This document shows positions 1-6,026 of a stretch of 7,865 bases of DNA, one piece after another. Position numbers and translations under genes: made by a program. How positions within the stretch are numbered: position 1 is the stretch's first letter; every line of letters starts with the position of its first letter. The notes under the pieces were generated by a model, which worked only from the letters and a program-made list of their open reading frames with translations, had not been told where the DNA came from and made no database searches. Source of the stretch: an uncultured bacterium (lineage in GTDB: Bacteria; Patescibacteriota; Patescibacteriia; Patescibacteriales; Patescibacteriaceae). The DNA lies in assembly GCA_937868555.1 (NCBI GenBank), contig CALMNI010000080.1, forward strand, positions 1 through 7,865. Reading direction: 5' to 3'.

Positions 1-35
1 AAACAATAACAAGACATGGTTTGGTCCAATATGGT

Positions 36-64
36 ATTATAGCATACGATAGCAAATTTGTCAA
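36..64 (-). promoter_or_regulatory. Divergent consensus sigma70-type promoter
   Basis: Read on the minus strand, this stretch has TTGACA (64-59), a 17-base spacer and TATAAT (41-36). A TG one base upstream of the -10 makes it an extended -10 as well. All 12 hexamer bases match the consensus. Transcription would start near position 29 and run left out of the window, so a leftward gene or RNA gene is expected just beyond the edge. A minus-strand ATG at 17-15 could begin it, but only about five codons are visible, too few to identify. A short palindrome, TTGGTCCAA (21-29), lies at the predicted start. Seen directly: the boxes and spacing; activity is inferred. Confidence 0.7.
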
Positions 65-124
65 TATATTGAATAATTTGTCCCTATATTAGATAAAACA
101 GCGTTTAAATGATTTTTTTATAGT

Positions 125-153
125 TTGACAAATATTTGGCTAAGGTTTAGGAT
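125..153 (+). promoter_or_regulatory. Putative nusA promoter
   Basis: TTGACA (125-130), a 17-base spacer and TAGGAT (148-153, four of six consensus bases) form a plausible sigma70-type promoter facing nusA. The predicted start is near 160, giving a leader of about 100 bases. The -35 and following bases resemble those of the divergent promoter at 36-64. A 7-base direct repeat, GCTAAGG, sits in the spacer (139-145) and again at the predicted start (157-163). The -10 is imperfect, so the call is moderate. Confidence 0.5.
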
Positions 154-162
154 AAAGCTAAG

Positions 163-193
163 GCTAGTATTTTTGATGATACTGGCTTTTTTT
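163..193 (+). terminator. Terminator-like hairpin in the nusA leader
   Basis: GCTAGTAT (163-170) pairs with ATACTGGC (179-186) over 8 base pairs with one G-U, an 8-base loop, and is followed at once by seven T (187-193). This is the form of an intrinsic terminator on the plus strand. No plus-strand gene lies upstream in the window and the nearest promoter there points left, so it more likely acts on the nusA transcript as an attenuator or 5' stabiliser than as the end of an upstream gene. Confidence 0.55.
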
Positions 194-202
194 AGAGCCT
201 TT

Positions 203-240
203 AGAGGTTTTCCTAAACCTCTGGGCCGAGCCTCTTTTTT
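203..240 (+). promoter_or_regulatory. Second leader hairpin and U-tract before nusA
   Basis: AGAGGTTT (203-210) and AAACCTCT (215-222) form a perfect 8-bp stem with a TCCT loop. A GC-rich segment follows and then CCTCT running into six T (235-240). The AGAGG of the left arm could pair with either CCTCT copy (218-222 or 231-235), and the second pairing would sit directly on the U-tract. This gives two mutually exclusive folds, as in an attenuator. The structures are visible; the switching is inferred. Confidence 0.45.
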
Positions 241-260
241 AGAGTGCTAGATACACACCT

Positions 261-1580
261 ATGAGTGAAATTACTAATGCAATCAAGCAGATTTGCGAGG
301 AAAAGGGCTTGTCGTATGAAGCCGTCATTACCACGATCGAATCCGCTCTAGCTGCCGCTTACCGCAAGGATTACGGCGAAAAGAATCAAAATATTAAGGT
401 CGAGTATAGCCCGGAAACTAATGCTTCCAAGGTTTTTGATATAAAGACCGTGGTTGAAGATGTCCCAGAAGAAGAACTCGCCGAAATTGAAGCTGCTGAA
501 GCTGAGCAAAAGCCAGTGATTGCTGATACAAAGAAGGCAGCGGCGGCGCCTGAAGTAGCTGCGACTGATGCAGCAGACGGAGAGCTCGAAGTTAAGCACC
601 GCTTTAATCCCAAAACAGAAATTCAAATTTCCGATGCGCGCGCTATTGATACTGCCTATAAAATTGGCGATGAGATAAAAACAGAGTTACAGACGCATGA
701 TGAATATGGACGCATGGCCGCTCAAACCGCCAAGCAAGTTATCATTCAGCGTTTACGCGAGGCAGAGCGCGACATGGTCTTTGGAGAATTCAAAGATAAA
801 GAACGCGAAGTTATTAACGGCTTTGTGCAGCGGCGCGAAGGACGGGTTGTTTTGGTTGATCTTGGAAAGGCAACTGGAGTAATTCCGCCGGAAGAACAAG
901 TTCGCAGCGACCGCTATCTTCCGGGAGAGCGTTTAAAGTTTTATGTAAAGGAAGTGCGCATTACTTCCCGCGGTCCGGAAATTATTTTATCTAGAACTTC
1001 TGATGAGATTTTGAAAAAAGTTTTTTATTTGGAAATCCCAGAAATTTCTAACGGCCTTGTTGAGATTAAAGCAGTTGCTCGCGAAGCCGGCAGTCGTTCG
1101 AAGGTTGCTGTTTCAGCCGAGAATGAAAATATCGACCCAATCGGTTCATGCGTCGGACAGCGCGGTTCCCGCATTCAAACAATCATTCGCGAGCTGGGCG
1201 GTGAAAAAATTGATATCATTGAATACAGTGATGAGGCCGAAGTGTTTATTGCCAACGCTCTTGCCCCGGCGAAAGTGGAAGATGTAAAGCTCTTGCAAGA
1301 AGAGCGCCAAGCCTACATAACAGTAAAAGATGATCAGTTATCGTTAGCGATTGGTAAAGATGGACAAAACGTTCGCTTGGCTGCGCATCTTACTGGCTGG
1401 AAGATCGATATCGCCGGTGACGGTACTGGTGTAACCCCTAAAGAAGGCGAAGAAGCAAGCGAAACTGAAAACGGAGAAGTAGGCGGCGAAGAAGCGATTG
1501 ACGAAGTTCCAGCCGAAGAAGTGAGCGAAGAGGTTTTGGCCGAAGAAAATTCTTCTCCTGAGGCAGAAGAAAAAAATTAA
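261..1580 (+). CDS. nusA: Transcription termination/antitermination factor NusA
   Basis: NusA binds RNA polymerase and nascent RNA and controls pausing, termination and antitermination in the cytoplasm. In order the 439 residues show the N-terminal polymerase-binding domain (about 1-178), an S1 domain (about 183-247), KH1 with its GxxG loop (G299-Q-R-G302) and KH2 with G365-K-D-G368. The tail from about 388 is strongly acidic and low in complexity; it does not look like the folded AR repeats of E. coli NusA. The N-domain carries an insertion of roughly 45-50 residues rich in Ala and Glu (about 68-116). Length lies between Bacillus (about 370) and E. coli (495). The ATG at 261 begins a typical NusA N-terminus, with no Shine-Dalgarno sequence in front. 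No rimP lies upstream and no infB downstream, the usual partners; hppA follows 27 bases later. Confidence 0.96.
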   Translation: MSEITNAIKQICEEKGLSYEAVITTIESALAAAYRKDYGEKNQNIKVEYSPETNASKVFDIKTVVEDVPEEELAEIEAAEAEQKPVIADTKKAAAAPEVAATDAADGELEVKHRFNPKTEIQISDARAIDTAYKIGDEIKTELQTHDEYGRMAAQTAKQVIIQRLREAERDMVFGEFKDKEREVINGFVQRREGRVVLVDLGKATGVIPPEEQVRSDRYLPGERLKFYVKEVRITSRGPEIILSRTSDEILKKVFYLEIPEISNGLVEIKAVAREAGSRSKVAVSAENENIDPIGSCVGQRGSRIQTIIRELGGEKIDIIEYSDEAEVFIANALAPAKVEDVKLLQEERQAYITVKDDQLSLAIGKDGQNVRLAAHLTGWKIDIAGDGTGVTPKEGEEASETENGEVGGEEAIDEVPAEEVSEEVLAEENSSPEAEEKN

Positions 1581-1607
1581 ATTGAATATTTTTAAGTTCT
1601 TACCTAT

Positions 1608-3599
1608 ATGAACAATGTTATTTTCTTAATCCTAGGCGCGGCGGTTATTGCCATCGTTTATGGACTTATTTATATCAGCATCATTTTGCGCATGCCCGAG
1701 GGCAACGATAAAATGAAAAAGATTGCTGCAGCTATCCAAGAAGGGGCAAAGGCATATCTTAACCGCCAGTACCGAACAATCGCCATGGCGGCAGTAGTTT
1801 TGTTTTTGATTATCGGTTTGGTACCCGGCCTAGGATGGACAACGGCCATTGCTTTTTTGATTGGGGCATTTTTATCAGCTGTTGCCGGTTATATAGGCAT
1901 GAATATTTCCGTACGAGCTAACGTCCGAACGACTGAAGCCGCTCGCCAGGGAATGGCGAAAGCGCTTGATGTCGCGGTGCGCGGCGGAAGTGTTACTGGT
2001 ATGTTGGTTGTCGGATTAGCACTCTTAGGAACTGCTGGTTTTTATTTTATTACTCATGATATTCAAGCTTTGATTGGTTTGGGATTCGGAGGATCGCTTA
2101 TTTCAGTTTTTGCCCGTCTTGGCGGCGGAATCTTTACCAAGGCTGCCGACGTCGGAGCTGATTTAGTTGGTAAAGTTGAGGCCGGTATTCCGGAAGATGA
2201 TCCGCGCAACCCGGCAGTCATCGCAGACAACGTTGGCGACAACGTTGGCGATTGTGCTGGCATGGCAGCCGACTTATTTGAAACATATGTCGTTACCTCT
2301 ATTGCTGCTATTTTTCTTGGACACCTGCTTTTCCCTACGTTTGAAAACGCGCTAATTTTCCCACTCGTTCTTGGGGCTGTTTCTATCATTACTTCAATAA
2401 TTGGTATTTACTTTATTCGTTTGGGAAAGAGCAATAATATCATGGCCGCCTTGTATAAGGGCTTGGTTGCCGCCGGTGTGTTGGCTGCTATTGTTTTCTA
2501 TCCTGTTACGAATTGGTTAATGGCCGGCAATGGATTGATTCTTCCTTTGCATCTCTATTTCTGTGCACTTATCGGTTTAGTAGTTACAGGCTTAATGGTT
2601 GTTATTACTGAATACTACACCTCGACATTGTATCAACCAGTAAAGGATATCGCCGAAGCATCAACAACGGGACACGGTACTAACATAATTACCGGTCTTG
2701 CTGTTTCGATGAAATCTACGGCTTGGCCGGTGTTAGCTATAGTTGCTGCAACATGGGGGGCTTTTGAACTCGGCGGCTTGTACGGCATTGCTATTGCTGC
2801 CGCTTCTATGCTTTCAATGGCGGGTATTATAGTTACCATTGATGCGTATGGACCAATAACCGACAACGCCGGCGGTATTGCTGAAATGGCTGAGCTTGAT
2901 GACAGTATTCGCGCCATTACAGATCCTTTGGACGCTGTTGGTAATACGACTAAGGCTGTTACTAAGGGATATGCCATTGGTTCGGCCGCGTTAGCTGCCC
3001 TAGTATTGTTTGCTGATTTTACGCACAGCGCCGGTTCTAATTTTACATTCTTGTTAAGCGATCCTCGCGTTGTTTCAGGTTTGTTTATCGGCGGTCTTTT
3101 GCCTTATTACTTTGCCGCTCTTTCCATGCAGGCAGTTAGTAAAGCCGCCGGAAGTGTTGTTGAAGATGTACGCGCACAGTTTAAAGAGAAACCAGGAATT
3201 ATGACTGGTACAGAAATGCCTGATTATGGGCGCACCGTTGATATTGTCACTAAGGCCGCGATTAGCCGTATGACAATTCCGGCCTTGATCCCGGTCGCCG
3301 CTCCGATTTTAGTTGGATTCCTTTTGGGAGTCGAAGCTTTGGGCGGATTATTAATAGGATCAATTATTACTGGAATTTTCGTTGCCATTTCAATGACATC
3401 GGGCGGCGGAGCTTGGGATAATGCGAAAAAATATATTGAGAACGGTTTCTTTGGAGGCAAGGGATCAGAGGCACACAAAGCAGCTGTTACCGGAGATACC
3501 GTTGGTGATCCATATAAGGACACTGCCGGCCCAGCCATCAACCCAATGATCAAAATTGTTAACATCATCGCATTGCTTATTGTTGCATTGCTTATTTAA
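1608..3599 (+). CDS. hppA: Membrane-bound proton-translocating pyrophosphatase
   Basis: This integral membrane enzyme splits pyrophosphate to two phosphates and uses the energy to pump ions, normally protons, out of the cytoplasm. The 663 residues are almost wholly hydrophobic segments, matching the family's 16 or so membrane helices, and the length is in the normal range. Catalytic signatures are intact: D181 to E191 ([11 protein letters not shown]), then EDDPRNPA (196-203) and DNVGDNVGD (207-215). Further along come [15 protein letters not shown] and, near the C-terminus, [18 protein letters not shown]. The [10 protein letters not shown] motif (445-454) has Lys449 and Thr452, the residues that mark the potassium-independent proton-pumping subfamily rather than the potassium-dependent one (Ala at that site). 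Ion specificity is therefore inferred as H+. The spacers to nusA (27 bases) and tig (9 bases) suggest co-transcription. No Shine-Dalgarno is visible before the ATG. Confidence 0.96.
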   Translation: MNNVIFLILGAAVIAIVYGLIYISIILRMPEGNDKMKKIAAAIQEGAKAYLNRQYRTIAMAAVVLFLIIGLVPGLGWTTAIAFLIGAFLSAVAGYIGMNISVRANVRTTEAARQGMAKALDVAVRGGSVTGMLVVGLALLGTAGFYFITHDIQALIGLGFGGSLISVFARLGGGIFTKAADVGADLVGKVEAGIPEDDPRNPAVIADNVGDNVGDCAGMAADLFETYVVTSIAAIFLGHLLFPTFENALIFPLVLGAVSIITSIIGIYFIRLGKSNNIMAALYKGLVAAGVLAAIVFYPVTNWLMAGNGLILPLHLYFCALIGLVVTGLMVVITEYYTSTLYQPVKDIAEASTTGHGTNIITGLAVSMKSTAWPVLAIVAATWGAFELGGLYGIAIAAASMLSMAGIIVTIDAYGPITDNAGGIAEMAELDDSIRAITDPLDAVGNTTKAVTKGYAIGSAALAALVLFADFTHSAGSNFTFLLSDPRVVSGLFIGGLLPYYFAALSMQAVSKAAGSVVEDVRAQFKEKPGIMTGTEMPDYGRTVDIVTKAAISRMTIPALIPVAAPILVGFLLGVEALGGLLIGSIITGIFVAISMTSGGGAWDNAKKYIENGFFGGKGSEAHKAAVTGDTVGDPYKDTAGPAINPMIKIVNIIALLIVALLI

Positions 3600-3608
3600 A
3601 GAACATCC

Positions 3609-4901
3609 ATGAATGTAACAAGAAACAATATATCAGCGACTAAGATTGAATTAACAGTCGAGGTGAGCGCTGATGAAATGAAGAATTTTTCGCAGCGCGC
3701 TGCTACGAAAATTTCTGAGAATACTAAAATTGAAGGTTTTCGTCCGGGCAAAGCTCCGTATGATGTTGTGCTTGCGCGCGTTGGCGAAATGGCAATTCTT
3801 GAAGAAGCTTCGCGAATCGCAGTTTCCAAAACCATTGATCAGGCGTTAATCAAAGAGGTCACCGAAGAGTGGATTGGCCAGCCAGAAATAACCATTACTA
3901 AGATAGCTCCGGAAAATCCTTTCGAATACCGAGCTCTTATTACCCTCTTGCCCTCAGTAGAGCTAGGTGCCTATAAAGACTTTAATGTTTCACTTGAAAC
4001 AACTGAAGCTACCGAGGAAGAAGTTGGAAAAATGATTGAGCAGTTGCGTGATATGCGAGCCACCGAAGCTATTGCTGATAGACCTGCGCAAACGGGTGAT
4101 AAATTAGTAGTAGATGTTAATTTGTTTGTTGATAAAGTCCCTATTGAAGGCGGCCAAGCTAAAGAGACAGCAGTTATTCTTGGAAAAGATTATTTTGTTC
4201 CCGGCTTCGATGAGCACGTTACGGGAATGAAGGTTGGAGATACTCGAGAATTTTTCTTGAATTATCCGGCGGACCATCATCAAAGCAATTTAGCCGGCAA
4301 GAAAGTTGAGTTCAAGGTTGACGCAAAGCAAGTATATGCTCGAGAAATGCCTGAGCTCAATGATGAGTTTGCTATCCCTTTTGGTTTAAAGACTCTTGAG
4401 GAGCTAAAAACTAATATCAAGAAAAGCATTGCCGATGAAAAGAAGGGCGAAGCCGAAACAAAACTCGAACGCGTGATAATTGAAAAGATTATTGAAGGTT
4501 CCACTATAGGCGAAATACCGGAAAAATTAATCGCCGATGAAACAGGTAGTATGATGCACGAAATTAGCCATAATGTTGCTCGATCCGGCGGTACCTTTGA
4601 AAATTATTTGCAGAGTCTTGGAAAAAGCGCCGCTCAGTTTGCTGAAGAATTAAAACCGCAGGCAACTGAGCGTATGAAAGCAACATTAGCATTGCGCAAG
4701 ATTGTTGCGTTAGAAAAAATCACTGTCGACGAGGCTCGTGTTGAAGAAGAATTAGGGCTTTTAAAAAAGCGCTACGCGCACGATGCCAAGGCTTTGGAGT
4801 CATTATCGGCCCCTGCTTATCGTCGGCATTTGCAAGGAATGCTTTTGAATCGGGCTGTTATTGCTAAGCTTAAAGAGTGGAATATTAAAAAAGAGGTATG
4901 A
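3609..4901 (+). CDS. tig: Trigger factor (ribosome-associated chaperone, prolyl isomerase)
   Basis: Trigger factor docks beside the ribosomal exit tunnel and shelters nascent chains. The 430-residue product matches the usual length (432 in E. coli). The N-terminal ribosome-binding domain (1 to about 115) carries the docking loop GFRPGKAP at 43-50, the same numbering as GFRKGKVP in E. coli. An FKBP-type prolyl isomerase domain spans about 160-245 with the core VPGFDEHVTGMKVGDTREF (197-215), and a long helical C-terminal domain (about 250-430) forms the chaperone cradle. The gene starts 9 bases after hppA, and its TGA stop overlaps the smpB ATG in ATGA, implying coupled translation. It is the one start in the window with C rather than T just before the ATG. 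Use of TGA as stop shows standard decoding here. Confidence 0.96.
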   Translation: MNVTRNNISATKIELTVEVSADEMKNFSQRAATKISENTKIEGFRPGKAPYDVVLARVGEMAILEEASRIAVSKTIDQALIKEVTEEWIGQPEITITKIAPENPFEYRALITLLPSVELGAYKDFNVSLETTEATEEEVGKMIEQLRDMRATEAIADRPAQTGDKLVVDVNLFVDKVPIEGGQAKETAVILGKDYFVPGFDEHVTGMKVGDTREFFLNYPADHHQSNLAGKKVEFKVDAKQVYAREMPELNDEFAIPFGLKTLEELKTNIKKSIADEKKGEAETKLERVIIEKIIEGSTIGEIPEKLIADETGSMMHEISHNVARSGGTFENYLQSLGKSAAQFAEELKPQATERMKATLALRKIVALEKITVDEARVEEELGLLKKRYAHDAKALESLSAPAYRRHLQGMLLNRAVIAKLKEWNIKKEV

Positions 4902-5362
4902 CGGTATTGGCGCTGAACAAACGGGCCCGCTATGATTATGAGGTGCTCGAAACATTCAGCGCTGGTCTTGTCTTAAGCGGACAGGAAGTTAAGTCAGCTA
5001 AGGCCGGCCAAGTGAGCCTAAAAGGCAGTTTTGTTGTTTTTCGGCCTACTGCCGGCCGTAGCGAACCCTATCTTCTTAATGCCTTTATTTCACCCTATCG
5101 CTATGCTGGCAAATTAGAGGGATACCAGCCCGACCAGGCGCGTAAATTGTTATTGCGCCAACGGGAAATCAAGTATCTATTGGGGAAAAAGGAAGAAAAA
5201 GGCTTGACATTAGTACCTCTTAAACTATATACTGAGAGAAGTCTTGTTAAGCTGGAATTCGCTATAGCTCGCGGAAAAAAGACCTTTGACAAACGTCAAA
5301 GCCTTAAGGAGCGGGATCTTAAGCGGCGCTTACAATCCATTAAGCAATCCGGCAGACTGTAG
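4898..5362 (+). CDS. smpB: SsrA-binding protein SmpB
   Basis: SmpB binds the tRNA-like part of tmRNA and brings it to ribosomes stalled without a stop codon. The 154 residues show the family core from the N-terminus: NKRARYDYE, then SGQEVKSAKAGQVSLKGSF (27-45), the segment containing ISPY, the RKLLLRQREI helix, and KGLTLVPLKLY. The basic C-terminal tail (ARGKKTFDKRQSLKERDLKRR), which becomes helical in the empty mRNA channel, is complete. The start overlaps the tig stop by 4 bases (ATGA). This is the only gene in the window with a purine-rich AGAGG right before its ATG, and the spacing is too short for a normal Shine-Dalgarno. The tmRNA gene it serves begins 24 bases downstream. Confidence 0.96.
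   Translation: MTVLALNKRARYDYEVLETFSAGLVLSGQEVKSAKAGQVSLKGSFVVFRPTAGRSEPYLLNAFISPYRYAGKLEGYQPDQARKLLLRQREIKYLLGKKEEKGLTLVPLKLYTERSLVKLEFAIARGKKTFDKRQSLKERDLKRRLQSIKQSGRL
5204..5233 (+). promoter_or_regulatory. Possible internal promoter for ssrA within smpB
   Basis: TTGACA (5204-5209), an 18-base spacer and TATACT (5228-5233, five of six) lie inside smpB. Transcription from about 5240 would run through the end of smpB into tmRNA, leaving a precursor of roughly 150 bases to be removed before the mature 5' end at 5387. The bases also encode the conserved GLTLVPLKLYT segment, so coding constraint could explain part of the match. Confidence 0.4.
5284..5301 (+). repeat. Perfect inverted repeat inside smpB
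   Basis: CTTTGAC (5284-5290) and GTCAAAG (5295-5301) form a perfect 7-bp stem with an AAAC loop within the codons for the conserved SmpB tail. In RNA it would be a compact hairpin about 85 bases before the mature tmRNA. It could be a processing site or a coincidence of codon choice; no U-tract follows. Confidence 0.4.
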
Positions 5363-5386
5363 ACAGTTTTTTTACAAAAAAAGCCC

Positions 5387-5751
5387 GGGGATGCCAGGCT
5401 TTGATAGTAAACTTTGTTCGACGCACGCAGAAGGTGCTGATTGCCACCTTAATCCAATCAACAACACAATTGGCAAAACTGCCAGCCCAGCCTTCTCTTG
5501 GAAGGTTCCGGCTTTCGCTATCGCTTAATAGCCATAGCCATCCGCCCGATATGCTCGCGCATCGGATCCCGGGTGTCATTCAGCGAGCTAGGGTAAGGGC
5601 TGCCGCTTGAGGCTCGTACTTTAAATTCCCAAGCTGGTTTTCATTTTTTTCGTTAAACCTTAAGGATGAAAACGAGATATCAGGTTTAACTATTTCTGTA
5701 GCCGTGCCCGAGTCGGTTTATTAGACAGGGGTTCAACTCCCCTCATCTCCA
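5387..5751 (+). ncRNA. ssrA: Transfer-messenger RNA (tmRNA)
   Basis: tmRNA rescues stalled ribosomes and adds a degradation tag. Its ends form a 7-bp acceptor stem, GGGGATG (5387-5393) with CATCTCC (5744-5750), then discriminator A5751; CCA is not encoded. The T-arm is AGGGG, loop TTCAACT, CCCCT (5727-5743), and GGCTTTGATAG near the 5' end matches the D-loop region. PK1 is visible: AAGGTG/CACCTT (5431-5436/5445-5450) plus TGATTG/CAATCA (5438-5443/5455-5460). The tag frame begins 11 bases later at GGC 5472 and reads GKTASPAFSWKVPAFAIA, then TAA TAG (5526-5531), with TAA at the loop of a 12-pair hairpin holding two mismatches (5510-5521/5528-5539). PK2 (5546-5550/5561-5565 with 5553-5558/5583-5588) and a PK4-like knot (5637-5644/5666-5673 with 5652-5659/5683-5690) follow. 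The 365-base length matches one-piece tmRNAs. The resume codon is inferred. Confidence 0.95.
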
Positions 5752-5763
5752 CACCCACTTTTC

Positions 5764-5849
5764 GCCGGAGTGGCGGAATTGGTAGACGCGGCGGACTTAA
5801 AATCCGCTTGTATTAACCTGCAGTGAGGGTTCGAGTCCCTCCTTCGGCA
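5764..5849 (+). tRNA. tRNA-Leu (anticodon UAA)
   Basis: Acceptor GCCGGAG pairs with CTTCGGC (one G-U). The anticodon stem is GCGGA/TCCGC around loop CTTAAAA, giving anticodon TAA at 5798-5800. The long variable arm of class II tRNAs forms a short stem, TGTA with TGCA. The T-arm is GAGGG-TTCGAGT-CCCTC and the discriminator is A5849. CCA is not encoded, so it must be added after transcription. No intron interrupts the anticodon loop, unlike many tRNA-Leu(UAA) genes in other phyla. It lies 12 bases after tmRNA and is probably cut from the same transcript. Confidence 0.96.
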
Positions 5850-5861
5850 CAAGATCAGTAC

Positions 5862-5933
5862 GCGGGTATCGTATAATGGTTATTATATTGCCTTGCCAAG
5901 GCAGAGATACGGGTTCGATTCCCGTTACCCGCT
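5862..5933 (+). tRNA. tRNA-Gly (anticodon GCC)
   Basis: The cloverleaf is clear: acceptor GCGGGTA/TACCCGC, anticodon stem TTGCC/GGCAG around loop TTGCCAA with anticodon GCC (5895-5897), and T-arm ACGGG-TTCGATT-CCCGT. The discriminator U5933 is usual for tRNA-Gly. It decodes GGC and GGU. The next bases are CCG, so CCA is not encoded. It lies 12 bases after tRNA-Leu. Confidence 0.96.
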
Positions 5934-5942
5934 CCGTGTTAG

Positions 5943-6018
5943 TCGAAAGTCATAAGGTTAAAAGTTTTAAAGTCAAAACTTATAATAGCCTTTCAACTTT
6001 AGACTTTATGACTTTAGA
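5943..6018 (+). repeat. Long imperfect palindrome upstream of infC
   Basis: AAAGTCATAA (5946-5955) is perfectly complementary to TTATGACTTT (6006-6015). Pairing continues inward with G-U pairs and a few mismatches, including AAAGTT against AACTTT, for about 20 or more pairs in all. Each arm is built from A- or T-rich words of about 7 bases, (G)TC-AAA types on the left and CTTTAGA types on the right. It fills the spacer between tRNA-Gly and infC. No direct repeat suggests target-site duplication at its ends. Confidence 0.7.
5958..5986 (+). promoter_or_regulatory. Putative infC operon promoter
   Basis: A perfect TATAAT (5981-5986) lies near the centre of the palindrome, with TTAAAA (5958-5963, four of six of TTGACA) 17 bases upstream. 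The predicted start is near 5993, giving a leader of about 34 bases for infC. The -35 is weak in this A-rich stretch, so position is less sure than the -10. Confidence 0.5.
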
Positions 6019-6026
6019 TTATTAGT

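Noticed and set aside
1..17. Minus-strand reading frame starting ATG at 17-15
   Set aside because: Only about five codons are inside the window; too short to identify, so kept only as a note with the divergent promoter.
245..261. TGC-TAGATA as an extended -10 giving a leaderless nusA mRNA
   Set aside because: Only three of six -10 bases match and there is no -35. The 125-153 promoter is better.
2063..3568. Minus-strand open frames inside hppA of about 110 codons
   Set aside because: They are antisense shadows of a strongly conserved gene, with Ser/Ala/Pro-rich products and no family features.
5356..5373. ACTGTAGACAGT followed by T7 as a terminator between smpB and ssrA
   Set aside because: The stem has at most 4-5 pairs, includes the smpB stop codon, and the T-run can instead pair with the A-run at 5376-5382. 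Too weak to call.
5401..5610. tmRNA tag frame from GCA at 5473, giving a tag beginning AKLPAQPSLG
   Set aside because: GCA is a common resume codon and lies 12 bases after PK1, but this frame has no stop in the tag hairpin and runs on through PK2 to 5610. The GGC frame one base earlier stops exactly in the hairpin loop with TAA TAG.
5764..5849. Group I intron in tRNA-Leu(UAA)
   Set aside because: The anticodon loop is intact and the gene is 86 bases, so there is no room for an intron.
5943..6018. Palindrome as a MITE or other small mobile element
   Set aside because: No target-site duplication, and the similar structure at 7805-7865 has different arm sequences, unlike copies of one element.
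5934..6026. L20-binding leader pseudoknot before infC, or a tRNA-Gly terminator
   Set aside because: The predicted leader is about 34 bases and I find no two-stem pairing of the known L20 leader type. The palindrome lacks a following U-tract, so it is not a convincing terminator either.
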